Positions 16,629-26,425 of a DNA stretch of 55,357 bases are shown piece by piece. The stretch covers positions 1 through 55,357 of the forward strand of contig CALKJD010000054.1 in assembly GCA_937995755.1 (NCBI GenBank). Reading direction: 5' to 3'. The notes beneath the pieces were generated by a model. That model was not told the DNA's origin and did not search any database. It saw only the letters and a list, made by a program, of their open reading frames with translations. Every line of letters begins with the position of its first letter. Position 1 is the first letter of the stretch. The stretch is from an uncultured Saprospiraceae bacterium. GTDB taxonomy: Bacteria; Bacteroidota; Bacteroidia; Chitinophagales; Saprospiraceae. The position numbers were made by a program, and so were the translations under genes.

Positions 16629-18479
16629 ATGGAAAACAATAATATGCTAAGTTATATAAAGAATGTGTTAGAAAATATGCCAAACGACTGGCTAGACCTA
16701 ACAACACATCGACTAGACATATATAATGAGGGATTGGCTAAATCTCAATTTCTCGATCAATTTGAAAGCTTATACAATAGTGACAATTACCAATTATCTG
16801 CACTTAGTGAGTTACCAACGGCATATGATTATATCAGACTAGGACATCCCCTATCTTGTATTTTAGAGTGGGCCATTGCAAAGACCAATGACTTAGATCC
16901 TCAAAGCGTAATTAGTTTTTCATCTAAAACCACTCCTATCCTTGCCGTTCTGAGAAAAAACTTACTTGATAACAAAAACACTCAGATCGCCCATTTAGGT
17001 GAGCTTCCAGACTATTTTGATACTGAGATATTAAGGAATGTCTATGGATACAACTTCGACTTAAAGAAAATAAATGAACTGTCTGAATTAGACAGCCCTA
17101 ATGTGAATAGTAGCGTTGTATACATATCACATCAAGATAAAATTGAAGCTATCGAACAGAATTCGAATATTGATTTCTATATTAATCTTCATTCCCATCT
17201 TGGTAGCGTATTATTAGTTAATGGGACAAAGAATGAAAGCTACATTTCTGACATTCAACACGTAAGAAGAAGAGAGACAATTGCAATGACACCAGCAAAC
17301 TCTCTTATTGCCTTACATTCACTTCTGAATGAGTCTGGATTTGATGATCAAAAAAATAATATTGCAATAAACAAATCACTTGTACTCAATTCGATTAAAG
17401 AGATCACTGGAACTGATGTAAAACCATTGGTTGCTTCTAGTGGGCTTTCTATCCAATACGCTATACTTATGGGACTTATCCATAATGCATTAGAAAACCA
17501 CAAAGGCAAGGCCATCAAAATAGTAGTGCCTCCAAATTGCTATGGAGGAACCAATGATCAAGCTAGAAGAGTTGCTGCTTGCATCGACAATGTCGAAATA
17601 GTAGATTTAGCTGTCGACGGTGGCAATGATATGGTACAAAGCATTGACAGCGTATTAAATAGAATAGCCGAGCAAGATGCTATTCCATATATAATAGCTG
17701 AGATTCCAACTAATCCAAGAGTTGAAGTTCCTGATTTATTAAAACTTAAGGAAGCACTTAGTAAGGTGCGAAAAACTAGTGAGGGAAAAATAGCGGTCGA
17801 TCCTGTATTTATACTTGATCAAACTTTTTGTCCAAATGTTCAATTTTTAGGTGATGACGAAATACTATCTTCAGTAAGAACAATATCTTTCGCTAGTGGA
17901 TCTAAGTTTCCTAGTGGCGGAAAATGTACAGCTGGCTATTGTGTTGGAAACACAAAGACAATCGAACTCATGCAAAAAATAGAGTTACATCTAATACTTT
18001 GTGATAATGAAGCTACAGATCTTCAATTAGAGATATTGGCCAAGCAATTACCATCGATGAAGCAAAGAATTGCTGATGCGTATCATAACACACGTGACTT
18101 TGTAAACTTCATCCAGGAAGTGCTGCCTACCGCTAAAATCAACTTTGTTTCTGAAGAATTAGCTAATGAAGGTTTTACACCCTCTGTCTTTTCATTAGAT
18201 CTTCCTACTAAAGGGAATACGGATGAAGAAAGAGAAAATTACAAAAGAGCATTAAACCTTAAATTGATCAATCTCATGATCACTCAAATTCCGACAGAAA
18301 GTAAGTTTTGTGTGAGTTATGGTCAGCTAAAAGGATGCTACTGGACCGTACCCGCTACCTCTACACAAGGTACTACTAAAGAGGGAGACAAAGATTACAT
18401 TGTTCGTGCATCTCTTTCGCCTAACCTTGATCTCGATTTGCACAAGAGCGTGTTCCTGGAGTTTGTTAATAGTATATAA
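16629..18479 (+). CDS. Cys/Met-metabolism-type PLP-dependent enzyme with long N-terminal region
   Basis: A 616-residue protein. The C-terminal two-thirds (about 215-616) reads as a fold-type I PLP enzyme of the Cys/Met-metabolism group: YGGTNDQARR (about 305-314), the EIPTNPRVEVPD motif near 358-369, V-D391-P for the cofactor aspartate, and SFASGSKFPSGGK, where K426 is the likely Schiff-base lysine. Typical cystathionine synthases and lyases are about 380-400 residues, so some 200 N-terminal residues are extra; they contain no recognised domain. The reaction cannot be assigned; gamma-synthase, lyase or a related transfer is possible. It is a single gene with a strong terminator. Confidence 0.75.
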   Translation: MENNNMLSYIKNVLENMPNDWLDLTTHRLDIYNEGLAKSQFLDQFESLYNSDNYQLSALSELPTAYDYIRLGHPLSCILEWAIAKTNDLDPQSVISFSSKTTPILAVLRKNLLDNKNTQIAHLGELPDYFDTEILRNVYGYNFDLKKINELSELDSPNVNSSVVYISHQDKIEAIEQNSNIDFYINLHSHLGSVLLVNGTKNESYISDIQHVRRRETIAMTPANSLIALHSLLNESGFDDQKNNIAINKSLVLNSIKEITGTDVKPLVASSGLSIQYAILMGLIHNALENHKGKAIKIVVPPNCYGGTNDQARRVAACIDNVEIVDLAVDGGNDMVQSIDSVLNRIAEQDAIPYIIAEIPTNPRVEVPDLLKLKEALSKVRKTSEGKIAVDPVFILDQTFCPNVQFLGDDEILSSVRTISFASGSKFPSGGKCTAGYCVGNTKTIELMQKIELHLILCDNEATDLQLEILAKQLPSMKQRIADAYHNTRDFVNFIQEVLPTAKINFVSEELANEGFTPSVFSLDLPTKGNTDEERENYKRALNLKLINLMITQIPTESKFCVSYGQLKGCYWTVPATSTQGTTKEGDKDYIVRASLSPNLDLDLHKSVFLEFVNSI

Positions 18480-18902
18480 ATTCGAAACCTACCCTCCAAG
18501 CATACATTAGAAAGTGTTGGTATGACGGAGTAAGTTTAAATATTTTATACCCAGAATGGTCTATTATGGTACTTCACCATATTAGACCATTTTTTTTAAC
18601 CGCAATGATCAATTAGAAAAGATCTACTACAACTACTTGGCCACATCCTCGACCTCGTCCAATTCCATACTTCATTATAGAGTATAGGGTACGAGATTCA
18701 GCCATAAGCCTACTTGCACCACCCCTCAATATCAAAATGTCGTTAGCTAACACTAGTAAATAATGCTATTGGGTTTATATATGACATTTCACTATATTTA
18801 GCAACGTTATGGCGAGCACTTCAATTATTTGGCTCGCAGCATAGTCTTCATCTCGCTCAATAAAAGCCATAATGATATTACCAACTGACAAAATATAATC
18901 GA
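18480..18902. other. 423-base spacer
   Basis: It contains the terminator of the PLP-enzyme gene at 18555-18597. Beyond that, 18600-18902, I see no gene, tRNA or clear hairpin; an exact TAnnTTTG promoter match for the secreted dikinase-like gene is not apparent. Confidence 0.5.
18555..18597 (+). terminator. Strong intrinsic terminator after the PLP-enzyme gene
   Basis: A 16-base-pair stem with a single mismatch and a 5-base loop (ACTTC), followed by a run of T residues. It lies 76 bases beyond the stop at 18479. Confidence 0.85.
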
Positions 18903-21900
18903 ATGATAAAAGGTAGGATACTCGTTTTTGCACTTTTAATATTTACTTTCCTCAGCACACAAGCTCAGAATGTTCCTATTCTTGATTTTTCACTTAACAA
19001 TTTTGGTCAGGCCCAATTAGAGATAGACGCAGAAGCTGATAAATACTACGTGCTGACTGCACTTCATGAACCGAACTTAGCGTATGAATCCATTACCTCA
19101 ATCACATTAGGAATCGATGGAACCATGACAATATCAGAGCCTCTAGCCTCTTTTCCATTACAGAACTATAAGGTAACTGCATATTCGATAAGCAGCCCTG
19201 ATGATATCGATGAGGATGGAATAGATGACATGACAGAGTTCAATAATATGCCCATACAGGCACCACTCAATTATGCAGACCCTATTCCATTTATAGATGG
19301 GTCTATATCGCTTACTAGTTACGACGATTATACAGCGCTGAGTGTTGTATCCGAAAATATTCCATGGGCACCTTTCCTTAACAATCAAGAATTTGTAAAA
19401 TTTGCTATCCTTAATCAAGGATCTAATAATCCGAAGATATATTTCATAAATAGTGAAACCCATTATATCCATGCAGACTTTCTAAGCACAATCGATACCG
19501 ATGGAGCAGAATTAACAACTGGAGAAGTTGTCTATAACCCTAATGAGGTACTTCCAAATGGAGCAATAGGTAGCTACTCATTTAACTATTCTTTCGGCAA
19601 CTCATATCCATTTGAATATACGCGAAGAACCTTTGAACTCTTGGCTTCTAACATGCCATTTCTTCAAAACAACTTCCAACACTTCATTGGAGATGGAGGA
19701 GAAAACGAATATGAGAATCAATACAAAGATGGCTTTGTAGGATCAAGAATCAACGTAGTCTTGGAATCTGAATTATTAGCAGATGTTGATTTTCTTCCGT
19801 TTCATCAAGCAGAAGGATTTGGTTTCTTTCGAAAAATGACTCTAGATGAAAACCCTGGATCTAGAGATATCGTATTATATGATGCGCTTCCGAATTCACT
19901 TCCTCGAGTAGGTGGAATTATTACTTCTGTTGTTCAAACTCCATTGTCTCATGTTAATCTGCGAGCGATACAAGATGACGTACCAAATGCTTATATCAAA
20001 GATCCATTGGCTATTGATTCTATTGCAGCACTCGAAGGAAAATACATATATTATAAAGTCGCGCAAGATCATTATGAAATAAGAGAAGCGAATATAGAAG
20101 AGGTAAATGAATGGTTTGAAACAATAAGACCCACCGAACCTCAAATACCGGAAAGAGATTTAAGTCAGACAAGTATTTTACCACTTGATGATATTGAATT
20201 TGAAATGTCAACTGCCTTTGGTGCAAAATGTTCTAACGTCGCTACTATGCGTAAATTTGGATTTCCTGAAGGAACTATACCTAATGGATTTGGTATACCA
20301 TTTTATTTCTATGATGAATTTATGAAATTCAATGGTTTCTATGAAGACGTACAGGCAATGATTTCAAATCCATCCTTTATTAATGATCTTGAAACGCGGA
20401 TAGATATGCTAAAAGATTTCAGAAAAGAAATCAAAGATGCGTCTATGCCACAATGGATGCTTGATGAATTACAGGAGATGCATGATCTATTTCCTGAGGG
20501 AACTTCCGTCAGATGTAGATCTAGTACTAACAATGAAGATCTTCCTGGATTTAGTGGTGCTGGATTATATACTTCCAAAACACAACATCCAGATGAAGGC
20601 CATATCTCAAAATCCGTAAAACAGGTATATGCGAGTATGTGGAACTTTAGAGCATATGATGAAAGAGAATTTTATAGAGTCGATCAATATATCGCCGCTA
20701 TGGGTATCCTATGTCATCCCAACTATGAAGATGAAAAATCTAATGGTGTAGGTGTAAGTATAGATCCTGTGTTTCAAACCGAAAATACTTTTTATCTAAA
20801 TACTCAAGTAGGCGAATTTCTAATTACCAATCCTGATGCAAACTCAATACCTGAAGAGATTCTTTTAAATCAAGATCCTGAAGAAGGATATATAGTTCTT
20901 AGAAATTCGAACTTAGTACCCATTGGTGAGCTCGTAATGGGTGAAGAGTATATCGATCAAATGAGGGAATACCTTCAAATTATTCATGACGAATTTGCAG
21001 AATTATACAATGTAGTAGGTGTCGACGGATTTGGAATGGACATAGAATATAAGGTAACTGCAGAAGATGTATTGATCGTAAAGCAAGCAAGGCCTTGGGT
21101 GTCTTTTTGGGCTGACATCAAATCTACTTTTGATTTAGCTGCTCAAGAAATCACATCTCCATCTACTTCAGCAAATTTAGGAAATGAAGAAATAGTGACC
21201 GCTAAAATATTTAATAGTGGTATAAGAGTAATGGAAGACTTTGAAATCTCTCTGTACGTCGACGATCAATTTATAGAGACTATAGCTGTCGAAGATGAAT
21301 TGAATCCACAAACTTCTAAAGATTATCAATTCTCTATTCCACAAGACTTTTCTGCTCTAGGAGATTACGACATCAAAACCATAGTATCTCATCCCAATGA
21401 TGGTTACGATGGAAATGACACTTTAGATATAGTCCTCAGTAACTTACACCCACTAGAAGGTGGCATAACCATAATAAAAGGAGAAGCCAAATGTGACGAA
21501 CAAATTGACATCACAGCCAATATCACCAACTATGGCGAAGCAACATTTTACAATACCAATATAGAAGTAATCGTCAATGGAATGACCGTTGATATTATTA
21601 ATTATGACTATAACATTCCATACTTAGTCAATGTAGATATAGTAATCCCAATTACTGATAATCTGCAACAAACAGACAATGAAATCTTATTAAAAATCAT
21701 CGACATTAATGATGAGCAAGATGCTATTTCAGGTAATAATGAAGCTACATACAATACTGACCTTGACTCCAATTATGATTATGTCACATTAATAATTAAT
21801 ACTGACGACTACCCAGAAGAAACCTCTTGGAATGTATACGACGAGCTCAATAATGAGCTAATAGCGACTGCTGCGTTAAGCTCAAACGATGAAATCTATA

Positions 21901-22607
21901 TGCAGGATGTTTGTGTCGACTATAACTCATGTTTATCCGTGACCCTATTCGATACATTTGGAGATGGAATTTGTTGCCAATATGGCGAAGGAAACTTTTT
22001 ACTCATCAATTCATTTGGTGATACATTGTTAACACATGATGGAGAATTTATAGATAATGCTGAAGAGCTGTTTTGTCCAAACGGTGAAGGATGTTCTTTC
22101 ACAACTCTTACGACTACTACCCTAGCGTCAAGTGAATCTATAGCGGATGGCTCCATCACAATTATTCCTATTGGTGGATTTTCGCCTTATGAATTTAGTA
22201 TTGATGGTGGCCTAACTTATGTATCAGAAAACAGCTTTACAAATTTGCCTGCTGACGATTACAAAGTTGTAGTAAGAGATGCTTCTAAGACATGTATACA
22301 AGAAGAAACAGTAACTGTAGAAATAGATATATTAGAGAGTACAGTAGATAATTACTTAAGCAACATCAAACTATATCCTAATCCTACTAGGGACATTTTG
22401 ATTGTAGAAATAAACGAATCTGTTAATACCCCTGGAAACATGAATATAGAAATCTATGATGTATTAGGAAAGCTGATGCACCGTAAAACGCTAATGAGCA
22501 ACTCTCAGAAATCCGAAATATCACTTATGGAATATACATCAGGGAACTACATTATAAAATGCTACAATCAAAATTTTGAAAAGCACTTTAAAGTAATCAA
22601 AATATAA
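18903..22607 (+). CDS. Secreted T9SS protein with phosphohistidine and PEP/pyruvate-binding (glucan-water-dikinase-like) domains
   Basis: A 1234-residue protein, so probably on the cell surface or released. Signal peptide 1-21 (ending TQAQ); a DIDEDGIDD calcium-type loop at 101-109; a swivel phosphohistidine domain near 330-395 with TPLSHVNLRA and His350; an ATP-grasp PEP/pyruvate-binding domain near 435-735 with GAKCSNVATMRKFG, SVRCRSSTNNEDLPG (Arg537, Arg539) and IVKQARPW at the end. The order (His domain before ATP domain) and these motifs match glucan, water dikinase rather than PEP synthase or pyruvate phosphate dikinase. Two CARDB-like beta domains (about 745-945), a cysteine-rich GDGICCQYGEG module (955-1060), an SprB-like repeat (1066-1142) and a type A T9SS sorting domain (1152-1234, starting NIKLYPNPT) follow. 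How it would obtain ATP outside the cell is unclear. Confidence 0.85.
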   Translation: MIKGRILVFALLIFTFLSTQAQNVPILDFSLNNFGQAQLEIDAEADKYYVLTALHEPNLAYESITSITLGIDGTMTISEPLASFPLQNYKVTAYSISSPDDIDEDGIDDMTEFNNMPIQAPLNYADPIPFIDGSISLTSYDDYTALSVVSENIPWAPFLNNQEFVKFAILNQGSNNPKIYFINSETHYIHADFLSTIDTDGAELTTGEVVYNPNEVLPNGAIGSYSFNYSFGNSYPFEYTRRTFELLASNMPFLQNNFQHFIGDGGENEYENQYKDGFVGSRINVVLESELLADVDFLPFHQAEGFGFFRKMTLDENPGSRDIVLYDALPNSLPRVGGIITSVVQTPLSHVNLRAIQDDVPNAYIKDPLAIDSIAALEGKYIYYKVAQDHYEIREANIEEVNEWFETIRPTEPQIPERDLSQTSILPLDDIEFEMSTAFGAKCSNVATMRKFGFPEGTIPNGFGIPFYFYDEFMKFNGFYEDVQAMISNPSFINDLETRIDMLKDFRKEIKDASMPQWMLDELQEMHDLFPEGTSVRCRSSTNNEDLPGFSGAGLYTSKTQHPDEGHISKSVKQVYASMWNFRAYDEREFYRVDQYIAAMGILCHPNYEDEKSNGVGVSIDPVFQTENTFYLNTQVGEFLITNPDANSIPEEILLNQDPEEGYIVLRNSNLVPIGELVMGEEYIDQMREYLQIIHDEFAELYNVVGVDGFGMDIEYKVTAEDVLIVKQARPWVSFWADIKSTFDLAAQEITSPSTSANLGNEEIVTAKIFNSGIRVMEDFEISLYVDDQFIETIAVEDELNPQTSKDYQFSIPQDFSALGDYDIKTIVSHPNDGYDGNDTLDIVLSNLHPLEGGITIIKGEAKCDEQIDITANITNYGEATFYNTNIEVIVNGMTVDIINYDYNIPYLVNVDIVIPITDNLQQTDNEILLKIIDINDEQDAISGNNEATYNTDLDSNYDYVTLIINTDDYPEETSWNVYDELNNELIATAALSSNDEIYMQDVCVDYNSCLSVTLFDTFGDGICCQYGEGNFLLINSFGDTLLTHDGEFIDNAEELFCPNGEGCSFTTLTTTTLASSESIADGSITIIPIGGFSPYEFSIDGGLTYVSENSFTNLPADDYKVVVRDASKTCIQEETVTVEIDILESTVDNYLSNIKLYPNPTRDILIVEINESVNTPGNMNIEIYDVLGKLMHRKTLMSNSQKSEISLMEYTSGNYIIKCYNQNFEKHFKVIKI

Positions 22608-22661
22608 AGTGGATTCAGTTATGTCTAACTAAGAGTTAGCTTCAATAAGAAAGATGTTATA

Positions 22662-23132
22662 ATGAAAACAACACAACTTATAGCCAAACAATTAAGAGAT
22701 GTCTATACAGATGGAAATTGGTCATGGGCTACACTCAAGGAGAAAGTCGCAGATATTAATTGGCAAGATGCAACTACTCAAGTATACGGCCTAAATACAA
22801 TAGCGAGCTTAGTATACCACATTAACTACTATACCCATGAAGTAGCAAATGCTTTAGAAGGTCAAGCTTTTACAGCGAGCGATAAATTAGCATTTGCGCA
22901 CCCAAATATTACCAATGAAAATGATTGGCAAAATATGCTGTCAAAAGTATTTAATGATGGCGAAAGACTTGCTGTACAAATAGAAAAATTAGATGATAAA
23001 ATACTAAATGATTATTTTCAAGAAGAAAAGTATGGTAGTCATTTTAGAAATTTTTGCGGTATCATCGAGCATTTCCATTACCACCTAGGACAGATAGTAG
23101 TTATCAAAAAAATACTAGATGCAAAAAAATAA
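22662..23132 (+). CDS. DinB/DUF1572-like protein
   Basis: A 156-residue four-helix-bundle protein of the DinB superfamily (DUF1572-like). A conserved histidine lies in the second helix (LVYHINYY, about residue 53), and two more are in the C-terminal IEHFHYHLGQI helix near residues 138-142; together they form the usual metal-binding triad. Family members bind metal, and some act in thiol-dependent transfer, but most have no assigned reaction. The gene starts 54 bases after the large secreted protein and is convergent with the GNAT gene. Confidence 0.8.
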   Translation: MKTTQLIAKQLRDVYTDGNWSWATLKEKVADINWQDATTQVYGLNTIASLVYHINYYTHEVANALEGQAFTASDKLAFAHPNITNENDWQNMLSKVFNDGERLAVQIEKLDDKILNDYFQEEKYGSHFRNFCGIIEHFHYHLGQIVVIKKILDAKK

Positions 23133-23172
23133 ATCTTGCATGTTGTGCAAGCAAAATCCAACTCTGTAATTG

Positions 23173-23673
23173 CTATAAATCCTTAACAAAATATGCGTCG
23201 CAACCGCTATGTCCTGTAGCGCCCATTTGACTGATTAACTTATTGAACCCATTTTTGTGATACAAGTGATTGGCAGCTTCCATAGCTTCAAGTGTTTCTA
23301 AGTAACACTGATTGTAACCAATATTCTTTGCTTCATCTAGACAAGTATCTATCATCAGTTGACCTAAGCCTTTACCTCTTAACTCTGCTAAGAAATACAT
23401 TTTCTTTAGCTCACAAATACTGCCCTCTCCACCAGACAAAGGACCAATACCGCCGCAACCGAAAATCACATCTTCCTGATCCACGATTACAAAGAATGCT
23501 GACTGATCATTAGAATATGATTCGTACATCGTCTGTACTTCAGGATCACTACTACTATAACCTTCTCCAATACAACCATAGTCCGCCATTACGGTAAGTA
23601 TGATATCTTTCACTCTTGAGTTATCAGCAGAAGATATCTTTCGGATGCTATATGTGCTTTTAGAAGTATCCAT
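23173..23673 (-). CDS. GNAT family N-acetyltransferase
   Basis: A 166-residue acetyltransferase of the GNAT fold. Motif A, which binds acetyl-CoA, reads [21 protein letters not shown] with the R-G-K-G-L-G signature; the following [24 protein letters not shown] stretch is motif B with the usual L-Y-x-K-x-G-F ending. The substrate cannot be predicted. Its start overlaps the end of purC by 14 bases, so the two are translationally coupled, though a metabolic link to purine synthesis is not evident. Confidence 0.9.
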   Translation of the reverse strand: MDTSKSTYSIRKISSADNSRVKDIILTVMADYGCIGEGYSSSDPEVQTMYESYSNDQSAFFVIVDQEDVIFGCGGIGPLSGGEGSICELKKMYFLAELRGKGLGQLMIDTCLDEAKNIGYNQCYLETLEAMEAANHLYHKNGFNKLISQMGATGHSGCDAYFVKDL

Positions 23674-24595
23674 TTACGTTTGCTAGTATACGATTCTTAG
23701 TATCTGAGTTATCCGTTCTTTCAAATGATTTACCTGTGATCATCTCATATAAGGATATATATCTTTCTGTTATTTCATCAACAAATTCATCTGGCATCTC
23801 TGGCATCCTCTGACCATCTAAACCTTGAAATCCATTTTCCATCAGCCATTCCCTAACAAACTCCTTAGATAATTGTACTTGCTCCTCGTTAGCATCTTGT
23901 CTAGCTTGAAAACCATCTGCGTAGAAGTAACGTGAACTATCTGGCGTGTGTATCTCATCTATAAGAATGATCTTACCTTCATAAATTCCGAATTCATACT
24001 TAGTGTCCACTAAGATCAATCCACGCTCTGCGGCCATCTCTGTGCCTCTCTGAAAGAGTGCTCTAGTATAGTTACACAACGTATTCCATTGGTCATGAGT
24101 GACTATACCTTGTGTCAAGATATCTATAGCGGCTATATCTTCATCATGTCCTTCTTCTGCTTTGGTCGCTGGCGTAATTATAGGTTCTGGCAATCTATCG
24201 TTCTGCTTGAGACCATCAGGCAGTAACACTCCGCATAATACTCTACCTCCTGCTTTGTAGGTTCGCCATGCATGCCCAGCCAAATAACCTCTAATCACCA
24301 TCTCTAGTTTTATAGGTTCGCAAGCTTTACCAATTGCAACACTTGGATCTGGAATAGCCTCTAACCAATTAGGTACAATATCTCTAGTTGCATTTAAAAA
24401 GTGTGTCGCTATCTGATTGAGTACTTGACCTTTATACGGAATCGCCCTAGGCAAGATATGATCAAACGCAGAGATTCTGTCCGTCGCAACCATTACAAGC
24501 TTATCATTCACCTGATATACATCACGTACTTTACCGTTATATACTGATACTTGACCGTCGAATTGAAAGTCTGTGTCTTTTAATGCTTCTCTCAC
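23660..24595 (-). CDS. purC: Phosphoribosylaminoimidazole-succinocarboxamide synthase (SAICAR synthase)
   Basis: A 311-residue enzyme joining CAIR and aspartate with ATP to give SAICAR in de novo purine synthesis. Diagnostic motifs: [20 protein letters not shown] at the N-terminus, [27 protein letters not shown] and the [11 protein letters not shown] to [14 protein letters not shown] region. At about 300 residues it is the longer form, found in many Bacteroidota and in fungi, rather than the 240-residue E. coli type. It has its own TACTTTTG promoter element and is followed by an overlapping GNAT gene; no other pur gene is adjacent. Confidence 0.96.
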   Translation of the reverse strand: MREALKDTDFQFDGQVSVYNGKVRDVYQVNDKLVMVATDRISAFDHILPRAIPYKGQVLNQIATHFLNATRDIVPNWLEAIPDPSVAIGKACEPIKLEMVIRGYLAGHAWRTYKAGGRVLCGVLLPDGLKQNDRLPEPIITPATKAEEGHDEDIAAIDILTQGIVTHDQWNTLCNYTRALFQRGTEMAAERGLILVDTKYEFGIYEGKIILIDEIHTPDSSRYFYADGFQARQDANEEQVQLSKEFVREWLMENGFQGLDGQRMPEMPDEFVDEITERYISLYEMITGKSFERTDNSDTKNRILANVNGYF

Positions 24596-24646
24596 TTTAG
24601 ATTATTGAGTTAGTGGGTTTAGGAATATGCCAGTTTGACTTATACA

Positions 24647-24654
24647 CAAAAGTA
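24647..24654 (-). promoter_or_regulatory. Predicted -7 promoter element of purC (TACTTTTG)
   Basis: Exact TAnnTTTG match on the minus strand, about 52 bases upstream of the purC start codon. Confidence 0.55.
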
Positions 24655-24734
24655 CATCTCAATTAACAAGACAACTAATAATCTAACAAGAAATGAAGTA
24701 TGAACTAGAAAGCTATAGATATCTAAGTGATATC

Positions 24735-25163
24735 TTACATATTAATAATAGAATTGCGATCTATAATGATGTCTTTGATTTCCTTAAGTACAGCATACTC
24801 TTCAGGCATAACCTTTTTTACGGTATCCTTGAAACTCACAAAAGCACCTTTGTCTGAAGTCGGTACTACTTGTTTAATTTTACGCTTTACTCTATTTACA
24901 TCATGCTTGAGTATACCTCTGATAGATGGTATATCATGCCAATCACCTTCAATAGCAATAGTACGAACTGCAGGTTGTGCATCACTATTGGCATGATCTA
25001 GCATAATACCATTCGTGTAATTAGCCATATCACCTTCCATCTGACCATCAGGAATTTTCCAAGCTTTTGGATCTTCATCAAGATCTGCATTGATCAAAAA
25101 GAACTCTAGCCCTTTCTCGTGAAAACGGTACACCACTACTCTCGCTAAATCAAATACACTCAT
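24735..25163 (-). CDS. Nudix-fold-like protein of unknown function
   Basis: A 142-residue protein. The frame extends to an ATG at 25196, but the internal ATG at 25163 gives the natural start MSVFDLARVVVYRFHEKG. The opening strands and the WKIPDGQMEGD segment resemble the first half of a Nudix hydrolase, where a strand of similar type precedes the Nudix box. The box itself, G-x5-E-x7-R-E-x-x-E-E, is absent, so hydrolase activity is unlikely or altered. The C-terminal half is helical and charged. It lies between rpoD and purC with no clear operon link. Confidence 0.55.
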   Translation of the reverse strand: MSVFDLARVVVYRFHEKGLEFFLINADLDEDPKAWKIPDGQMEGDMANYTNGIMLDHANSDAQPAVRTIAIEGDWHDIPSIRGILKHDVNRVKRKIKQVVPTSDKGAFVSFKDTVKKVMPEEYAVLKEIKDIIIDRNSIINM

Positions 25164-25389
25164 GATATTAAAATTGTGAACTGTGAATATAAACATTAAA
25201 CAGCTAATGTCCGCAAATGTTCGTATCGTAAAGATATTAAAAAGAATTGTAATGTAATACGCAGAATATTATTCGTTCACTTATAATGCTTAAGCGACAG
25301 ATATGAGTGAGTAAATAAATATTTAGACTCTTAGAAATGGAAATCTACGGTATCTCTAATAAGCATTTCGAGTATATCAAAGGTGTAAG

Positions 25390-26253
25390 TTACCCTAAAT
25401 AACTTTTTAACGCATTCTTATTCACAGATTTACGGAGTCGTCTGATAGCACGTTCTCTAATTTGGCGTACACGCTCTCTAGTCAAGCCATACATATCACC
25501 TATTTCCTCTAAGGTCGAAGCGGTCTTACCATTAAGACCATAACATGATGAAAGCACTTCTACCTCTCTTGGAGAAAGCTGAGCCAACCCCATAGCTATT
25601 TCTTTTTGAAGCGACTCATCCATAAGCGACATATCTGGGCGACCATCTTCGTCATCCACAAACAAATCAAGCATAGTAGCTTCACTATCTTCTGCAACTG
25701 GTGCATCTGTAGACAAGTGACGTCTGCCTCCAGCCATCATCTTAGCTACCTCTTCCACCTTGATATCTAATAGATCAGCCAACTCATCCTCTGACGGCTC
25801 TCTTTCAAACTCTTGATTGAAATTAGTGACAGCGGCATTGATTTTATTGTACGTATTTACTTTATTGATAGGAAGTCTTACCAGACGGCTATACTCTACG
25901 ATAGCCGCTAATATAGATTGTCTAATCCACCATACTGCATAAGAGATAAATTTGAATCCTTTCGTTTCGTCAAATCGTTTTGCCGCTTTTAATAAACCGA
26001 CATTACCTTCGTTAATAAGATCTGGAAGAGATAATCCTTGATTTTGATATTGCTTTGCTACAGAGACAACAAAGCGTAGATTGGCACTAGTCAACTCCTC
26101 TAAAGCTTCTTGACTGCCGTTTCTAATCATCACGGCCAATTCAGCCTCTCGATTACCCGTAAGCAAATCTATCTTACTGATATCATTAAGATATTTATCA
26201 AGAGCTACACTCTCTCTAACTGTAATTCGCTTGGTGATCTTTAATTGACGCAT
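25390..26253 (-). CDS. rpoD: Primary RNA polymerase sigma factor (RpoD/SigA-type)
   Basis: A 287-residue sigma-70 protein of the short Bacteroidota primary type. Region 1.2 starts at ALDKYLNDISKIDLLT; region 2 includes LRFVVSVAKQYQNQGLSLPD, LINEGNVGLLKAAKRFDE and ISYAVWWIRQSI; region 4 ends with the helix-turn-helix TLEEIGDMYGLTRERVRQIR. The long acidic region 1.1 of E. coli sigma-70 is missing, as expected for this phylum. This factor should recognise the TAnnTTTG elements seen elsewhere in the window. It appears to be a single gene; its promoter is not obvious in the 170-base upstream spacer. Confidence 0.95.
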   Translation of the reverse strand: MRQLKITKRITVRESVALDKYLNDISKIDLLTGNREAELAVMIRNGSQEALEELTSANLRFVVSVAKQYQNQGLSLPDLINEGNVGLLKAAKRFDETKGFKFISYAVWWIRQSILAAIVEYSRLVRLPINKVNTYNKINAAVTNFNQEFEREPSEDELADLLDIKVEEVAKMMAGGRRHLSTDAPVAEDSEATMLDLFVDDEDGRPDMSLMDESLQKEIAMGLAQLSPREVEVLSSCYGLNGKTASTLEEIGDMYGLTRERVRQIRERAIRRLRKSVNKNALKSYLG

Positions 26254-26425
26254 ATAATGGTATTAAGAGGATTATATATTACTTACAATTATTATGGATG
26301 AATAGTTCTTTCGAAAGCCAATTTTGGTATCAACTTAACAAAGCTTTATACTTTATTGCAATTCGCTCATCGAAACACTATTTCCTATGCCCTATATCTA
26401 TCTTGTATGCAAGACCTAGGTTTTC

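Noticed and set aside
23135-23151. Six-base inverted repeat CTTGCA/TGCAAG between convergent genes
   Set aside because: Too short and without T-tracts on either side.
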